From Talinum fruticosum (Eukaryota > Streptophyta > Magnoliopsida > Caryophyllales > Talinaceae): a DNA stretch of 64,000 bases. A program made the translations under genes and the position numbers. Within the stretch, counting starts at the first letter, position 1. Each line of letters begins with the position of its first letter. Location: assembly GCA_021018815.1 (NCBI GenBank), contig JAITYX010000011.1, positions 9,686,501 to 9,750,500 on the forward strand, in the 5' to 3' direction. The notes under the pieces were generated by a model. The model did not search any database and was not told where the DNA came from. It saw only the letters and a program-made list of their open reading frames with translations. Of the stretch, positions 62,312 through 64,000 are shown one piece after another.

Positions 62312-63951
62312 GATATGGATGGTGTCGGGTTAGGCCTCCTTATGCACCACAAGACCCCAGGAAAGTAAGTTTGTTCTACCGAGAGAATAAGTTTGTTCTA
62401 AGGGATAAATGCGAACTGCGAAATTGACACAATAAAAGCTTTGAACAGTGAACAATTCGGTTGCCCACAACCACAAATTAAGCTACACATGTTCAACTTT
62501 ATGAATCACCAATTTGCATGTAAGAACCAAACATTTCACAATCATATTTTCCGAGAATTATCTAATCATATCCAGACAATTTTCCAATTTCGAAATTTTA
62601 TGATTGAGAGAGAGAGAGAGAGAGAGAGAGTACCGCCAGGAGAAGAAGGATATTTCAGCCATTTACGAGTTGCGAGATGGCAGCATCATAGCCCGGAGAA
62701 AGAAGACCCTTTGTGACAATCGTCCTCAGCTCATCTTTCCTCCGACACACCTTGTTCTTTTCAGTAACAATCTTCATGTGTCCTCTAACATATTTTTATC
62801 ACTCTTGCTCCCACACCCTATCAAACTCTGCAAAAATCAATTCTCCACAACGTTTCAACAATCAATCAATTCCCCTCCACCCTCTAGATAAGTTAACTTC
62901 AAAGAATTAATTGGATGATCAATTGATTGCTCCTAATTTTCAAAATAATTAATATGCTCGACCTTGAGGAAATTGCGAGACGCCAACATCGGATTCATCG
63001 TTAGAGTCGTCGTTTCGATGCCGTCGAAGCAGCTTACACCAATTCCTATCAATTGCCGGTGGTTGCTTCTCGTTGTTCTCCTCGATTAAATTCGGGTCAT
63101 CTTAGCAGAGCGAGTAAGAAAGAGAGCAGAGAGAGAGAGAAAGAGCACACATTACAGAGGGGACGGAAAACGGGGATTAAGAGTTTACCCACCTCGATTT
63201 AAATGATGAATTCGTTGTCCGATTGAGGCACCCAACGCCGACATGCAAGCCTTGAACGATGAGCTTCGTCTTCCTCGTCCAAGCACCGGCCTTTCTTATG
63301 TCTCTTCGGCCTCTTTCCTCTCTCTTTATCCCTCTTGGGAGAGGTCAAATGAAACATTGGAGAAATGGAGGATGGTGTTCGAGGTTATGAAGAGGTAGGG
63401 AGAGAGAGAGAGCCAATGTGGGTGGTCGCCGAAATTCATGGTGGGTGGATTTCATAGAGATAGATTAGTTATTTGGAGGGGGTGAGAGCGAGAGACGCTT
63501 ATTTTAGGGGGAGGGGGTTAATCTATTAGCTGGAGATAGAGGGTTAACAGGAGAGAGAGAGTTGAGAGGTGAGAGAGACGGTTGGGGGGGAGGGGGTAAT
63601 TGTGGAAGTGGAGAGAGAGTGGGGTTAATTATTTGTTTTGGAGAAGCGGTGTGAGAGAGGGAGTCACAGAGCTAGAGGAAACGTGGGAGCAGATTAAAGT
63701 CAATCTTAATTTGCAAATTTTTTTAATAATAATAAATTAATATAATTAATAAACGGCTGAAATTTAAAAACATAGCAAATTAATGGCTGGAAACAAAAGT
63801 TATCCCTACAATTAAGGGGAGAAAGGTCAACCCAACTCTCCTTTTATATATTAATAGATTTGGAGAGTACAAAAACCGACTGAAACGACGGCAAATTTTT
63901 AATTTAAAGAAGAAGAAAAATTGAGGAAACGACGCATTTGTTCCTTATTTC
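62312..63951. other. Intergenic DNA with purine-rich and leader-like stretches
   Basis: 62606-62632 is a GA microsatellite. 62950-63240 looks, on the minus strand, like a CT-rich gene leader followed by a short frame MNPMLASRNFLKVEHI, but it has no length or family support. 63390-63680 is purine-rich (gagagagag, gggggaggggg). No gene is claimed. Confidence 0.35.
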
Positions 63952-64000
63952 ATTTTATTATTATTATTATTATTATTATTGTTATTATCATTATTATTAT
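63952..64000. repeat. (ATT)n microsatellite at the window edge
   Basis: ATT units with two interruptions run to the last base; the array may continue beyond the window. Confidence 0.9.

Noticed and set aside
62441..62910. Plus-strand frames around the GA microsatellite
   Set aside because: The Glu-Arg runs come from the microsatellite; flanking translation has no recognisable domain.
1..64000. CRISPR arrays, bacterial operons, integrated viruses, rRNA or tRNA genes
   Set aside because: None seen; the content is ordinary plant nuclear DNA with introns and transposons.

Overview
The window is plant nuclear DNA, most likely from a eudicot. Evidence: intron-split genes with plant orthologues (mitochondrial dicarboxylate/tricarboxylate carrier DTC, an MBD4-like glycosylase, a P-class PPR protein, plant-type BRCA2, plant NPC1), CT-rich 5' leaders, and many hAT, LINE and LTR-type repeats in AT-rich intergenic DNA. 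Species cannot be told from the sequence alone.

Layout: 1-2617 diverged LTR-like repeat; 3490-9156 DTC (+) with a leader intron that holds a LINE scrap; 11618-17984 MBD4-like DNA glycosylase (-) with a 3.8 kb intron; 18539-22189 AT-rich DNA with a small hAT-like MITE; 22209-28600 a 6.4 kb L1-type LINE (-) flanked by a 19 bp target-site duplication (18/19 identical); 29832-32045 the last seven exons of an NPC1-like sterol transporter (+); 34154-35192 a 1.04 kb non-autonomous hAT with a perfect 8 bp duplication, ending 11 bp before the start codon of a PPR gene (35204-38481, +); 39560-45726 the C-terminal half of BRCA2 (+, 14 exons); 45809-51180 a 5.4 kb hAT with a perfect 8 bp duplication, a decayed transposase and a gene-like insert; 52611-53856 a long-inverted-repeat element with CT-rich cargo; 54334-56287 a conserved acidic protein (-) of unrecognised family; 56464-56706 a small ORF (-); 56889-59300 LTR-like DNA; 59420-60055 fold-back and tandem repeats; 61684-62311 a hAT MITE with a perfect 8 bp duplication; then low-complexity DNA to the end.

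The most important technical result is that five of the six host genes are open and conserved except for twelve one-base losses, each inside a mononucleotide run, with no gains. Putting back one base per run restores reading frame, splice phases and family length at once (DTC 300 aa, PPR 871 aa, MBD4-like 838 aa, BRCA2 part 626 aa). This looks like homopolymer undercalling in a long-read assembly, not five pseudogenes. Biologically, the notable items are the LINE whose ORF1 position holds an unrecognised hydrophobic ORF, the hAT in the PPR leader, the 5'-truncated NPC1 and BRCA2 genes, and the MBD4-like protein with an expanded SPYF-repeat region and Ile in place of a usually conserved Arg. 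MBD4-like and BRCA2 both act in DNA repair and DTC and PPR in organelles, but they are ordinary separate transcription units, not an operon.
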